Assembly: GCA_900199505.1 (NCBI GenBank)
Contig: FZQV01000021.1
Coordinates: 1-45,223, forward strand
From: Ruaniaceae bacterium KH17
GTDB lineage: Bacteria > Actinomycetota > Actinomycetes > Actinomycetales > Actinomycetaceae
DNA length: 45,223 bases
Direction: 5' to 3'
Made by a program: the position numbers and the translations under genes. This document shows, piece by piece, positions 1 to 8,692 of this stretch (position 1 is its first letter; each line of letters begins with the position of its first letter). The notes below the pieces were generated by a model. That model did not search any database, was not told the DNA's origin, and worked only from the letters and a program-made list of their open reading frames with translations.

Positions 1-32
1 GGGTCTGCTGAAGGTTTGGTTGAGTCCGGGGT

Positions 33-170
33 TTATGCCGCTAGTGTGGCGGCGTCTTTCATTATGGTCTCGAATTCGATTGGTGTCAGTTTCCCGAGTC
101 GACGCTGTCGGCGCTTGCGGTGGTAGATCCCTTCGATCCATTGCACGGTCGCAGAGTACCGGCGGCTCAT
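33..170 (-). pseudogene. IS3-type transposase, C-terminal remnant
   Basis: On the minus strand a frame ends at a TAA (complement of 33-35). Its last residues read WIEGIYHRKRRQRRLGKLTP followed by IEFETIMKDAATLAA. This is the typical C-terminus of the integrase-core (DDE) transposase of IS3-family elements. Similarity fades upstream of about position 170, and the rest of the transposase cannot fit before ftsH, so this is a 3' fragment. The bases left of the stop (1-32) resemble the terminal part of such an element. Their complement contains GACTCAACCAAACC. Family assignment is from recognisable residues, and the boundary towards ftsH is approximate. Confidence 0.7.
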
Positions 171-349
171 GGACCTCGCGTTCGCACACGCCCTCACACC
201 GTGCGTCAACGATTTCGACTGCGATACGTGTCGCTACGCCGAGACCTGTATATAGGAGACTGCACACGTGGCGTCGCGCCCTTGGCGAACAGGCACGCGG
301 ATTCGAAGGTGCGTCCGATACCGTTCTGCCTAGACGTTGAAAGGACCCC
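171..349 (+). promoter_or_regulatory. ftsH leader region
   Basis: No gene is convincing here. A TATATA-like -10 lies at 249-254 (TG two bases upstream), with no clear -35. AAAGGA at 339-344 is the ribosome binding site for ftsH at 350. In many actinobacteria hpt and tilS lie directly upstream of ftsH. Neither is visible here, and an IS remnant occupies that side instead. Confidence 0.35.
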
Positions 350-2440
350 ATGGACGCCAAGAAGAAGACCGGGCGTAACTCCGGCGTGTTCGTGCTGATC
401 GCCATTCTCGCGATCGCATTCCTCCTCTTCCTGACTCGCGACACCGAGTACATGACAATCGACACCTCCCAGGGCCTCGAGCTCCTGAGTGGCGAGACCG
501 TGGAATCGGCGCTCATAACCGACGGCCTGCAGCGGGTGCGGCTCGATCTGACCGAGGAGTTCTCGGTTACGGTCGACGGCGAAGAGCAGAGCAAGGGCGA
601 GAAGGTCCAGTTCTTCTACGTGGCACCTCAGGGGGTCGCGGTCGCGAACGCCGTTGCCGACGCCAATCTCGACGAGGGGTTCAACTCCGAGAACCCGCAA
701 CCCAGCCTGCTCGGCACGATGCTCTCGTTCCTGCTGCCGATGCTGTTGCTGATCGGTCTGTTCCTGTTCATTTCGAACCGGATGTCCGGCGGCGGCAACA
801 TGATGCGCTTCGCCAAGTCCAAGGCAAAGGTCGTCAACAAGGAGACCCCACAGGTCACCTTCGCCGATGTGGCTGGCGTGGACGAGGCGGTCGAGGAGCT
901 CCAGGAGATCCGCGAGTTCCTCGCCGAGCCCGGCAAGTTCCAGGCCGTGGGCGCGCGCATCCCAAAGGGCGTGCTCCTCTACGGCCCGCCCGGAACCGGT
1001 AAGACCCTTCTCGCGCGCGCCGTCGCTGGCGAGGCGGGCGTTCCCTTCTTCTCGATCTCGGCCTCCGAGTTCGTCGAAATGTTCGTGGGTGTGGGCGCCT
1101 CGCGCGTCCGTGATCTCTTCGAGCAGGCCAAGGCCAACGCCCCGGCCATCATCTTCGTGGACGAGATCGACGCCGTCGGGCGGCACCGCGGTGCGGGCAT
1201 GGGCGGCGGCCACGACGAGCGTGAGCAGACCCTGAACCAGCTCCTCGTGGAGATGGACGGCTTCGACGCCACCACCAACGTCATCCTGATCGCGGCCACC
1301 AACCGGCCAGACGTGCTGGACCCGGCGCTGCTGCGCCCCGGCCGCTTCGACCGCCAGATCTCCGTGGATGCCCCGGACCTGCCCGGCCGCCACCACATTC
1401 TGCAGGTACACGCCAAGGGCAAGCCGATGTCCAGCTCCGTAGACCTGGCCATGGTCGCCAAGCGCACCCCCGGCTTCACCGGCGCGGACCTCGCCAACGT
1501 CCTGAACGAGGCGGCACTCCTCACGGCCCGCTCCAACGCGCAACTCATCGACAACCGCGCGCTGGACGAGGCGATCGACCGCGTCATTGCCGGCCCGCAG
1601 AAGCGCACCCGCGTGATGAACGAGCGCGAGAAGTCGATCACGGCGTACCACGAGGGCGGGCACGCGCTCGTCGCGGCGGCGCTGCGCTACACGGACCCGG
1701 TGACCAAGGTGACGATCTTGCCGCGCGGCCGCGCGCTCGGCTACACCATGGTGATGCCCACTGAGGACAAGTACTCGACCACCCGCAACGAACTACTCGA
1801 TCAGCTCGCATACGCGATGGGTGGCCGCGTGGCCGAAGAGCTCGTGTTCCACGATCCCACCACCGGCGCCTCGAATGACATCGAGAAGGCCACCCAGATC
1901 GCCCGCCAGATGGTCACCCAGTACGGCATGAGCGAGCGCGTGGGGGCCGTGAAGCTCGGCACCGGCAACTCTGAGCCGTTCCTTGGCCGCGATATGGGCA
2001 CTCAGCGCGACTACTCCGAGGACCTTTCCCGGATCATCGATGAAGAGGTGCGTGCCCTCATGGACACCGCGCACGATGAGGCATGGGCGGTGCTTACCGA
2101 GTACCGCCACGTCCTCGATCGCCTGGTGGTGGAGCTGCTCGAGCGCGAGACCTTGAACGAGGCAGAGATCGCTGAGGTCTTCAAGGACGTCGTGAAGCGT
2201 GAGGCGCGGCCCGTGTGGCACTCCTCCGAGGAGCGCCCCGTCTCGGATCTGCCGCCCGTGAGCCTCGACGATGTGAAGGACGAGCGGCGCTTCAACAAGC
2301 ACGCCGAGCTTGAAGATCTCGCGGCCGAACCCGAGGTGGAGCTTGAGCACGTGGAGCCAGAGGCGGTTCAGTCCGACGGCGATCAGCCGGCCCAGGCGCA
2401 GACGGCACCCGAGGAGAAGCCCGCCGAGGGCGAGGCCTGA
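350..2440 (+). CDS. ftsH: ATP-dependent zinc metalloprotease FtsH
   Basis: FtsH is a membrane-anchored AAA+ protease that extracts and degrades misfolded membrane proteins and selected soluble regulators. The 696-residue product has a first membrane segment at about 13-30, a short extracytoplasmic domain, and a second segment at about 120-142. The AAA module has Walker A GPPGTGKT at 212-219, a Walker B IIFVDEID, and the second region of homology ending in RPGRFDR. The peptidase zinc site HEGGH is at 434-438. The last 60 or so residues are an acidic, Glu/Pro-rich tail typical of actinobacterial FtsH. The ATG at 350 is preceded by AAAGGA. folE follows after one base, so ftsH probably heads the folate operon. 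Confidence 0.97.
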   Translation: MDAKKKTGRNSGVFVLIAILAIAFLLFLTRDTEYMTIDTSQGLELLSGETVESALITDGLQRVRLDLTEEFSVTVDGEEQSKGEKVQFFYVAPQGVAVANAVADANLDEGFNSENPQPSLLGTMLSFLLPMLLLIGLFLFISNRMSGGGNMMRFAKSKAKVVNKETPQVTFADVAGVDEAVEELQEIREFLAEPGKFQAVGARIPKGVLLYGPPGTGKTLLARAVAGEAGVPFFSISASEFVEMFVGVGASRVRDLFEQAKANAPAIIFVDEIDAVGRHRGAGMGGGHDEREQTLNQLLVEMDGFDATTNVILIAATNRPDVLDPALLRPGRFDRQISVDAPDLPGRHHILQVHAKGKPMSSSVDLAMVAKRTPGFTGADLANVLNEAALLTARSNAQLIDNRALDEAIDRVIAGPQKRTRVMNEREKSITAYHEGGHALVAAALRYTDPVTKVTILPRGRALGYTMVMPTEDKYSTTRNELLDQLAYAMGGRVAEELVFHDPTTGASNDIEKATQIARQMVTQYGMSERVGAVKLGTGNSEPFLGRDMGTQRDYSEDLSRIIDEEVRALMDTAHDEAWAVLTEYRHVLDRLVVELLERETLNEAEIAEVFKDVVKREARPVWHSSEERPVSDLPPVSLDDVKDERRFNKHAELEDLAAEPEVELEHVEPEAVQSDGDQPAQAQTAPEEKPAEGEA

Positions 2441-2441
2441 G

Positions 2442-3008
2442 ATGTACGACCAGGCCGGTGTTGAGCGCGCGATTCGTGATCTGCTGATCGCGATCGGGGA
2501 GGACCCCGAGCGCGACGGTATCAAGGGGACCCCGGAGCGCATCGCGCGCTCCTACCGGGAGATCTTCGGCGGCCTCGAGCGGGATCCCGGGGACGTGCTC
2601 GAGACGGTCTTCGACATCGGCCACAGCGAGCTCATCTTGGTGCGTGACATCCCGATGTACTCGATGTGCGAACACCACCTGCTGCCCTTCCACGGTGTGG
2701 CTCACGTGGGCTACATCCCCGGCGCGGGCGGCCAGGTTACGGGGCTCTCGAAGCTCGCCCGGCTCGTGGAGGGCTATGCCCGCCGCCCGCAAGTCCAGGA
2801 GCGCCTCACCACCCAGATCGCGGACACCTTGGTGGAGCGGTTGCAGCCCGCTGGCGTGATCGTCGTCGTCGAGGCGGAGCACCTCTGCATGTCGATGCGC
2901 GGTGTGCGCAAGCCCGGCTCGCGCACCCTCACCTCGGCCGTGCGCGGCCAGTTACGCGCACCGGCGACCCGCGCCGAGGCGATGAGCCTCATCCTCCGGG
3001 GGGTGTAG
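2442..3008 (+). CDS. folE: GTP cyclohydrolase I FolE
   Basis: FolE converts GTP to 7,8-dihydroneopterin triphosphate, the first step of tetrahydrofolate synthesis. The 188-residue product has the usual family length. It carries the zinc ligands in [11 protein letters not shown] and the later Cys in [10 protein letters not shown], as well as the GTP-binding QVQERLT segment. The frame is open further upstream inside ftsH. I chose the ATG at 2442 because [15 protein letters not shown] is the normal N-terminus and it sits one base after the ftsH stop, which suggests translational coupling. folP follows after three bases. Confidence 0.95.
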   Translation: MYDQAGVERAIRDLLIAIGEDPERDGIKGTPERIARSYREIFGGLERDPGDVLETVFDIGHSELILVRDIPMYSMCEHHLLPFHGVAHVGYIPGAGGQVTGLSKLARLVEGYARRPQVQERLTTQIADTLVERLQPAGVIVVVEAEHLCMSMRGVRKPGSRTLTSAVRGQLRAPATRAEAMSLILRGV

Positions 3009-3011
3009 GGC

Positions 3012-3857
3012 GTGCACCCGCTGCTCGCGCCTGCGCACACCCGCGTGATGGGCGTGGTCAACGTGACCCCGGACTCCTTCTCCGACGGCGGTCGCTACCT
3101 CGCGCGCGAGGCGGCAATCGAGCATGGACGCTGGCTGGCAGCCGCGGGCGCGGACATTATCGACGTGGGTGGCGAATCCACCCGTCCCGGCGCCCAGCGG
3201 ATCGATCCGGTGGAGGAATGCGAGCGCGTCCTTGGCGTGATCGAGGCGCTCGCGGCGGACGGCCTCGCGGTCTCCGTTGACACCATCCACGCCCACACCG
3301 CGCGCGCCGCAGTGGACGCCGGGGCGTTGATCGTCAATGACGTCTCCGGCTCCCTCGCGGATCCGGCGATGCCCAGCGTGATCGCCGAGACGGGCGCCCT
3401 CTACGTTGCCCAGCACCTGCGCGGCACCCCCGAGACGATGAACTCCCTGGCTCAGTACGACGACGTCGTGCGTGAGGTTTCGAGCGAACTCGCCGAGCGC
3501 GTGGCGGCTCTGACCGACGCCGGTGTGGACCCTGGCCGGATCATCCTCGACCCGGGTATCGGATTCGCCAAGGTGGGTGCACAGAACTGGGAGTTGCTCG
3601 CGGGGCTCGGGGAGTTGGGCGAGCTGGGGCACCCGCTCTTGGTGGGCGTTTCGCGCAAGCGGTTCTTGGGCGAGTTGATGCCGCCGGAGCGCGCCGCCGA
3701 TCCGAGCGAGCGTGAGGCTGCGACCACCGCGCTTACCGCGCTACTCGCGCAGGTCCCCGTGTGGGGCGTGCGAGTTCACGATGCGGCCGCCGCGCGGGAC
3801 GCGATCGCGGCGGTCGAGGAGTTGCATGCCGCGACCGTGAGGAGGGATGCACGATGA
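3012..3857 (+). CDS. folP: dihydropteroate synthase FolP
   Basis: FolP condenses 6-hydroxymethyl-dihydropterin diphosphate with p-aminobenzoate to give dihydropteroate and is the sulfonamide target. The 281-residue TIM barrel shows the first signature MGVVNVTPDSFSDGG near residue 13 and the pterin-binding IDVGGESTRPG. It also has NDVSG and DPGIGFAK, and VGVSRKRFLG in the C-terminal half. The start is GTG at 3012. The next in-frame ATG (3048) would cut into the first beta strand. The stop codon overlaps the following start (ATGA), as is normal in tightly coupled folate operons. Confidence 0.95.
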   Translation: MHPLLAPAHTRVMGVVNVTPDSFSDGGRYLAREAAIEHGRWLAAAGADIIDVGGESTRPGAQRIDPVEECERVLGVIEALAADGLAVSVDTIHAHTARAAVDAGALIVNDVSGSLADPAMPSVIAETGALYVAQHLRGTPETMNSLAQYDDVVREVSSELAERVAALTDAGVDPGRIILDPGIGFAKVGAQNWELLAGLGELGELGHPLLVGVSRKRFLGELMPPERAADPSEREAATTALTALLAQVPVWGVRVHDAAAARDAIAAVEELHAATVRRDAR

Positions 3858-4720
3858 GTGACACGGTCTGGCTCTCGGGAATCACCGCCCACGCCCGCCA
3901 CGGCGTGTTCGATTTCGAGCGCGAGAATGGCCAAGAGTTCACGATCGATGTGGGCTACGAGTATGACACTCGCGCCGCCGCTCGCACGGATTCGATCGAC
4001 GTGGCGATCTCCTACGCGGACGTGGCCGCCACCGTGCACGAGGCTCTGATCGCCGAGCCGGTGTACCTGATCGAGACTCTCGCCGAGCAACTGGCCCGCG
4101 CGGTGCTCGCCTACCCGAAAGTGGACGCCGTCACCGTGGTGGTGCACAAGCCGCACGCACCGATGGCCGTGCCGTTCAGCGACGTGACCCTCACGATCCG
4201 CCGCACCCGGCTCACGCTGGTACCGGGCGAGCCGGTGCGCTGTGTGCTGGCACTCGGCGGAAACCTCGGGGACGTGCCCGGGACGCTCCGCGCCGCCATT
4301 GGTGACCTTTCCGAGCGGGTGGAGGTGATCGCCGTCGGGCCGCTGGTCCGCACGAGCGCGATGACGATCCCCGGCTCGCCCGCCCAGGACGATTACTGGA
4401 ACACGGTGCTCGTTATCGAGACCGATCTGGCGGCCACCGAACTGCTCGCGTTCTGCCAGCAGGTGGAGTTGGCGCACGGACGTGAGCGGCACGAGCGGTG
4501 GGGCGCGCGCACGCTCGATGTGGACATCGTGGCATACGGCGAGCTCGAGGTGGAGACACCCGAGCTCACGCTCCCGCACGCTGGCGCCACGGAGCGGCCG
4601 TTCGTGCTCGTGCCGTGGGCCGGGGCCGATCCTGAGGCGCGCGTGCGCGGGCTCGCCGTGTCGGAACTGGCCGCGGCCGCGCGTGGTGAGATTCTCGAGG
4701 AGCGGGGGAAGTGGCTGTGA
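3854..4720 (+). CDS. folBK: bifunctional dihydroneopterin aldolase / HPPK (FolB-FolK fusion)
   Basis: One uninterrupted frame of 288 residues encodes two consecutive folate enzymes. Residues 1 to about 120 are dihydroneopterin aldolase (FolB), with GITAHARHGVFDFER near the start and VTVVVHKPHAP. After a short linker, residues from about 132 are 6-hydroxymethyl-dihydropterin pyrophosphokinase (FolK). Its signatures are LALGGNLGD near the start and the diagnostic RWGARTLDVDIV. No stop or internal restart separates the halves. Start ATG 3854 overlaps the folP stop by four bases. The end overlaps the DUF3180 start. In many actinobacteria folB and folK are separate adjacent genes, so the fusion is notable but functionally consistent. 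Confidence 0.93.
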   Translation: MSDTVWLSGITAHARHGVFDFERENGQEFTIDVGYEYDTRAAARTDSIDVAISYADVAATVHEALIAEPVYLIETLAEQLARAVLAYPKVDAVTVVVHKPHAPMAVPFSDVTLTIRRTRLTLVPGEPVRCVLALGGNLGDVPGTLRAAIGDLSERVEVIAVGPLVRTSAMTIPGSPAQDDYWNTVLVIETDLAATELLAFCQQVELAHGRERHERWGARTLDVDIVAYGELEVETPELTLPHAGATERPFVLVPWAGADPEARVRGLAVSELAAAARGEILEERGKWL

Positions 4721-5175
4721 AGCGCACGAGCGTGAGCAACATCGTGCTCGTCTATCTGGCGTCCGGGCTCCTCGGCTGGGGTCTGGCCCGGATCAATGAG
4801 CGGCCGTTCACGCAGTGGTTCACGATCGTCGCATTCGTGCTAGTGGCCGCATACCTCCTCTGGAAGGGCCGCGAGGTCAAGAAGATGGTGGCGGGTTCGC
4901 AGACCTCGATGACACCGTTGGGTGCCGCGCAAGTGCTCGCATGGGCGAAGGCCGCCGCGCTGTTCGGGGCGATTCTTGGCGGCGCGGGATTCGGTGTCGC
5001 GGCCGCCTTTGTTCCGCGAGTGTCATCTCCGCTCGGGCATGACGCCGTGGTGAGCGGGCTCGTGACGGGCGCGACGAGCATCGGCTTGGTGGTCGTGGCA
5101 CTGCTTGTGGAGCGTTGGTGCGAGATCCCGCCCGATGACGACGAGAACGGCTCGTATCTGGCCGCCGGCGCGTAG
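4711..5175 (+). CDS. DUF3180 family membrane protein
   Basis: A 154-residue integral membrane protein with four predicted hydrophobic segments, at about 9-27, 33-50, 80-103 and 113-133. The C-terminus is short and acidic. It is recognised as DUF3180 by its pattern and by its fixed position after folK in actinobacterial folate operons. Its function is unknown, and any role in folate or pterin transport would be speculation. The GTG at 4711 follows GAGGAGCGGGG and overlaps the folB-folK stop. A second in-frame GTG at 4717 is an alternative. Confidence 0.85.
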   Translation: MAVKRTSVSNIVLVYLASGLLGWGLARINERPFTQWFTIVAFVLVAAYLLWKGREVKKMVAGSQTSMTPLGAAQVLAWAKAAALFGAILGGAGFGVAAAFVPRVSSPLGHDAVVSGLVTGATSIGLVVVALLVERWCEIPPDDDENGSYLAAGA

Positions 5176-5183
5176 CCACTGCC

Positions 5184-5284
5184 TCATTCTGCGGCCGCGA
5201 AGCGGATTGCAGAGTCCAGATCGTACGGCTGATCCGGAGCCCGTTCCTGGGTTCCGCGACTCCACTTTGTTCCGCGCAGAATGA
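5184..5284. repeat. family 1 two-hairpin element, copy A
   Basis: Begins TCATTCTGCGG and ends CGCGCAGAATGA, so the ends are inverted repeats. Each end is itself a small hairpin (ATTCTGCGG with a partner near 5205-5215, and its mirror at 5250-5284). It fills most of the gap between the DUF3180 gene and the PH-domain gene. See copies at 8531, 11338, 14258, 36424 and 40293. Confidence 0.8.
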
Positions 5285-5315
5285 TGTGTTTCGGCGGGTG
5301 GGAAGACCCGGGCAC

Positions 5316-5321
5316 TACGAT
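5316..5321 (+). promoter_or_regulatory. -10 hexamer TACGAT, leaderless start of PH-domain gene
   Basis: TACGAT ends 5 bases before GTG 5327 and 8 bases before ATG 5330. There is no Shine-Dalgarno sequence, so the transcript probably begins at or next to the start codon. Confidence 0.5.
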
Positions 5322-5329
5322 GGACCGTG

Positions 5330-5881
5330 ATGACTGAAGAACCGCAGTTCCCTGCAACCCCTCCCGCCCAGCCCGCCCGAACGCCGTCGGCGCCATCCTC
5401 CGGCGATCCTTTCGCCCCGGATGGCATCGTCTTCACGCCGGTCTCGACCTCGCTGATCACTGCGCGCCTGATCGCGGCGCTGCCGTGGTTCGTGCTCCCG
5501 CTGCTCGCCTTCGCGGTGTTGGCGATCACGATCAGCCCGTGGTTCTGGATCGGAGCGGGCACCTTCGCGCTCGTCACGATCTGGTTGCTCTGGCTGATCC
5601 CACGGCAGGTGCGCGCGATTGGATACGCCGAAGCGGAAGACGATCTGCTCGTCAAGAAGGGCGTCGCCTTCAAGAAACTCTCGGTGATTCCGTACGGCCG
5701 CATGCAGTACGTGGACGTGAATCAAGGGCCAGTGGTGCGCCGATTTGGGATCTCGCAGGTCACGCTCTACACGGCCTCGCCCACCACGGACGCCACGCTA
5801 CCCGGCCTGCCGCAGGCCGAGGCACACCGACTGCGTGACCGGCTCACGGCACGCGGCGAGGCGAGGCTGGCCGGACTGTGA
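5330..5881 (+). CDS. membrane protein with bacterial PH domain (YdbS-like)
   Basis: A 183-residue protein with a Pro/Ala-rich N-terminal tail and two membrane segments at about 45-65 and 70-92. A bacterial PH-like domain (bPH2) follows, recognisable by GVAFKKLSVIPYGRMQYVDV and the RRFGI turn. Such proteins are usually encoded next to a larger multi-PH partner, as here, where the downstream gene overlaps by four bases. Their biochemical role is unknown. Two starts are possible, GTG 5327 and ATG 5330. Either fits leaderless transcription from TACGAT at 5316. Confidence 0.85.
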   Translation: MTEEPQFPATPPAQPARTPSAPSSGDPFAPDGIVFTPVSTSLITARLIAALPWFVLPLLAFAVLAITISPWFWIGAGTFALVTIWLLWLIPRQVRAIGYAEAEDDLLVKKGVAFKKLSVIPYGRMQYVDVNQGPVVRRFGISQVTLYTASPTTDATLPGLPQAEAHRLRDRLTARGEARLAGL

Positions 5882-7662
5882 CTGGGCCCGCTCTCACGCC
5901 CGCACCGGGCGCCGCGGAGCCCGAGTTGCCCGCGAGCCTCGTGCCACCCGACGATTCCGAGCAGTGGCGCAAGGTTCACTGGCTCACGCCGCTCGTGAGC
6001 GCGTGGCAGGTCCTCACCGCGTTGGTCTTGATCGTGCTGTACAACTCGGCGGACGTGATCGGTGACATCGCATCGGCGATCGAGATGCCGCCGATCGCGA
6101 TCGTGGTGCTGGCTGTCGCCGGGGCGGTGCTCGCCGTGCTCCTGATCGCGTTGCTCTACTCGTATGTTGCCTGGAAGCGGATCCGCTACGCCGTGAGCGA
6201 CGATGCCGTGTACTACCACTCGGGCATCTTCTTCCGTAGCCAGCGCCACGCGCGGTTGAACCGTATCCAGGGAGTGGACATCAACCGGCCACTGCTCGGC
6301 CGCATGGTGGGGATTTCGGCGGTGTCCATCGAGTCGGCGGGTGGTGCGGGCTCCAACGTGGAGGTGAAGTTCCTCAAGGATGACGACGCCGAGGCGCTTC
6401 GCGCTGAGATCCTCGCCCGGGCAGCCGGGGTCAGCGCACAGCACGTTACCGCGTCCGACGGCGCCCACTCAGGTCCCGCTTTCGCGATCGCTCCCGAGCG
6501 GGTCGTCTACCAGGTGACCCCGGGGATGCTGACGAGCTCGCTTCTTCGATCCGGGATCTTCTATGGGATGCTCGCGATCGTCGTCGGCATCATTGCGTCT
6601 GGGGTGTGGGCGCAATCGTTTTCCGCGCTCGCCGGTCTGCTCCCCACATTGGTCATTGCCGGATCCGTTCTGTGGGGGCGGTTCGCGGGGGAGTTTGGGT
6701 TTACGCTCGCGATCTCGCCGGATGGAATGCGTACTCGGCAGGGATTACTCTCCACACGCGCAAAGACTCTCCCGCCGGGGCGGATCCAGGCGATCTCGCT
6801 CACCCAGCCGTTCTTCTGGCGCGGCAAGGACTGGTGGCGTGTGCGTATCAACGTGGCCGGTTATGGGGCGGAGGGCGCCAGCAGTTCAGGTGATGTGGGC
6901 AGCGCGATCAACAGCGGCGTGCTGGTGCCGGTCGGGACCCGCGGGGATGCGCTGAACGCGGTCTGGCTCGTGCTGCGCGATCTCGGCGTGGACAACCCGG
7001 ACGAGGTGATCGAGGCGTCGCTGCGCGGCAGTCTCGCCGACGGCGGCTACCTGCACTCACCGCGCCAGGCCCGCTGGGTGGACCCGATCAAGTGGAAGCG
7101 CAACGGGCTCCTGATCACGCGTACGGCGGTGCTGTTCCGTACCGGCCAGATCGTTCGCTCGCTCGTGATCGTGCCGCATGAACGCACACAGTCGCTGAAG
7201 ATCGTGCAGGGGCCGCTCGAACGCAAGCTCCACGTGGCCGGGTTCCGCGCCGATTCGGTGACTGGAACCGTGGCGCCGTATGTTGAGCACCTGCCCGAGC
7301 TGACGGCGCTACAGATTCTGCGCGAGCAGGCCGAGCGTGCGCGGCAGGCGCGTGCCGTCGAGCCGCCGGAGGAGTGGATGCGTCGCGTGGGCGTCGCCGC
7401 TCACGCACCCGCCGCGCCCAGCGTGCCGGTGCCGGGCGCACCGGCACCTGGCGAAACTGGGACCCCGGCAGTCGGTGTCTACGCCCCCGCCACCCCCGCG
7501 GAAGTTGAGCTGAGTGGTACGTATGGGGCGGATAACGTACCTCTCGGCTCAACTAGTGGCGGCGAGGGCGCCGCTGAGCGCTCTCACGCCGATGGTGAGT
7601 CGCGGGCGCCGGACGAGCCGGAGGACCCGCAGGCGCCGAGCGACGAAGGCGAGCAGGCGTGA
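5878..7662 (+). CDS. multi-PH-domain membrane protein (YdbT-like)
   Basis: A 594-residue partner of the preceding gene. It has two membrane segments at about 38-58 and 72-100, then a first PH-like domain (YYHSGIFFRSQRHARLNRIQ). A second hydrophobic pair lies at about 222-270. Two further PH-like modules carry TRQGLLSTRAKTLPPGRIQA and LITRTAVLFRTGQIVRSLVI. The last 120 or so residues are disordered and rich in Ala, Pro and Glu. The GTG at 5878 overlaps the upstream stop, and the stop overlaps the next gene's GTG. These are the marks of a three-gene operon. Family recognition is good, but function is unknown. Confidence 0.85.
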   Translation: MTGPALTPAPGAAEPELPASLVPPDDSEQWRKVHWLTPLVSAWQVLTALVLIVLYNSADVIGDIASAIEMPPIAIVVLAVAGAVLAVLLIALLYSYVAWKRIRYAVSDDAVYYHSGIFFRSQRHARLNRIQGVDINRPLLGRMVGISAVSIESAGGAGSNVEVKFLKDDDAEALRAEILARAAGVSAQHVTASDGAHSGPAFAIAPERVVYQVTPGMLTSSLLRSGIFYGMLAIVVGIIASGVWAQSFSALAGLLPTLVIAGSVLWGRFAGEFGFTLAISPDGMRTRQGLLSTRAKTLPPGRIQAISLTQPFFWRGKDWWRVRINVAGYGAEGASSSGDVGSAINSGVLVPVGTRGDALNAVWLVLRDLGVDNPDEVIEASLRGSLADGGYLHSPRQARWVDPIKWKRNGLLITRTAVLFRTGQIVRSLVIVPHERTQSLKIVQGPLERKLHVAGFRADSVTGTVAPYVEHLPELTALQILREQAERARQARAVEPPEEWMRRVGVAAHAPAAPSVPVPGAPAPGETGTPAVGVYAPATPAEVELSGTYGADNVPLGSTSGGEGAAERSHADGESRAPDEPEDPQAPSDEGEQA

Positions 7663-8513
7663 AGATTGGGGTGATCGGCGCCGGACGCGTGGGTGCGGTG
7701 CTCGGGCACGTGTTGCGGCGCGGCGGCCACGAGATCGTGGGAGTCACTGCGGTCTCGGAGGCGTCGCGGGACCGCGTCGAGGCCCTCCTCCCCGGTGCGC
7801 CGATCCTCGCCGCGGACGAGATCCTGCCCCTCGCGCAGGTGGTTCTGGTGACCGTGCCCGACGACGAAATCGCCCCTCTCGTCTCCGGCCTCGCCGCGCT
7901 GGGGTTGTGGACGCGAGAGCACGCTGTCGTCCATACCTCGGGGGCGCACGGCGTTGAGGTGCTCGAGCCCGCGCGGGCCTCGGGTGCGATCACGATCGCG
8001 CTCCACCCCGCGATGACGTTCACGGGGACCTCGGTGGATGTGGCGCGGATCGATGGCCTCCCCTTCGCGGTGACGGCCCACGGCATCCACGCGATGATCG
8101 GCGACGGCCTCGTGATCGACATGGGTGGCGAGCCGTTCCGGGTGAAATCGGCGGATCGCGCGCTGTATCACGCGGCGCTCGTGCACGGCGGGAACCACAT
8201 GCTCATGCTGGTGAACCAGGCGCGGCGGCTACTCGCCACCGCCGAGATCGATCCGGCAGTCATTGGGCCGCTACTGCAGGCCACGCTCGAGGGCGCGCTC
8301 ACCGGAGACGATTCGCGGATCACCGGGCCCGTGGTTCGCGGCGATGCGGGGACTATTGCGGCGCATCTCGAGGCGCTCGCAGAAGCCGGGGCCGCGGATA
8401 TCGACGAGACATACCGCGCCCTCGCCGGGGTAACTGCTCGCTACTGCGCGGAGCGAGGCCTCCTCTCGGAAGCAAAGGCCGACGAGATCCTCGCCCTCCT
8501 GGAAGGACGATGA
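7659..8513 (+). CDS. Rossmann-like / DUF2520 oxidoreductase-like protein
   Basis: A 284-residue protein. An N-terminal NAD(P)-binding Rossmann fold (MKIGVIGAGRVGAVLGHVL) is followed by a DUF2520 helical domain (HPAMTFTG in the linker, then LYHAALVHGGNHMLMLVNQA). The arrangement resembles 6-phosphogluconate or ketopantoate dehydrogenases. In actinobacteria this family is commonly encoded just before panC, as here. That suggests, but does not prove, a role linked to pantothenate synthesis, for example as a ketopantoate-reductase-like enzyme. GTG 7659 overlaps the previous stop by four bases. Confidence 0.85.
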   Translation: MKIGVIGAGRVGAVLGHVLRRGGHEIVGVTAVSEASRDRVEALLPGAPILAADEILPLAQVVLVTVPDDEIAPLVSGLAALGLWTREHAVVHTSGAHGVEVLEPARASGAITIALHPAMTFTGTSVDVARIDGLPFAVTAHGIHAMIGDGLVIDMGGEPFRVKSADRALYHAALVHGGNHMLMLVNQARRLLATAEIDPAVIGPLLQATLEGALTGDDSRITGPVVRGDAGTIAAHLEALAEAGAADIDETYRALAGVTARYCAERGLLSEAKADEILALLEGR

Positions 8514-8530
8514 ATGGCCGGACTCTCCTT

Positions 8531-8621
8531 GTCATCCTGCGCGAAGTCGCAGGATCCAGTTGGTGTTCTGCGGACGAGCGTCCTGGACTCTGCGACTCCG
8601 CTACGCTTCGCGCAGAATGAC
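8531..8621. repeat. family 1 two-hairpin element, copy B
   Basis: Begins GTCATCCTGCGCGAAGTCGC and ends CGCGCAGAATGAC, with a TCCTGGACTCTGCGACT inner arm. The left arm (ATCCTGCG..CGCAGGAT) is a perfect small hairpin. It lies between the DUF2520 gene and panC and is followed directly by a family 2 half element. Confidence 0.85.
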
Positions 8622-8649
8622 GAATGGTGCGTTCCGCACGTGACTCATA

Positions 8650-8673
8650 CCGAGCGAGCGAAGCGGAGTCGAA
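8650..8673. repeat. family 2 half element
   Basis: GAGCGAGCGAAGCGGAGTCG followed by AAAC, a single arm of the family 2 repeat whose paired form is in panC at 9312-9404. It lies about 20 bases upstream of the panC start. Confidence 0.65.
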
Positions 8674-8692
8674 ACCAGAGTGAGGTTCTTGG

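Noticed and set aside
269-334. Short GTG-initiated peptide before ftsH with AGGAG upstream
   Set aside because: Only 21 codons, Arg-rich and without known features; not distinguishable from chance.
206-1663. Long minus-strand open frame opposite ftsH
   Set aside because: GC-rich codon shadow. The plus strand encodes a complete FtsH with all motifs, and the antisense product has no recognisable domain.
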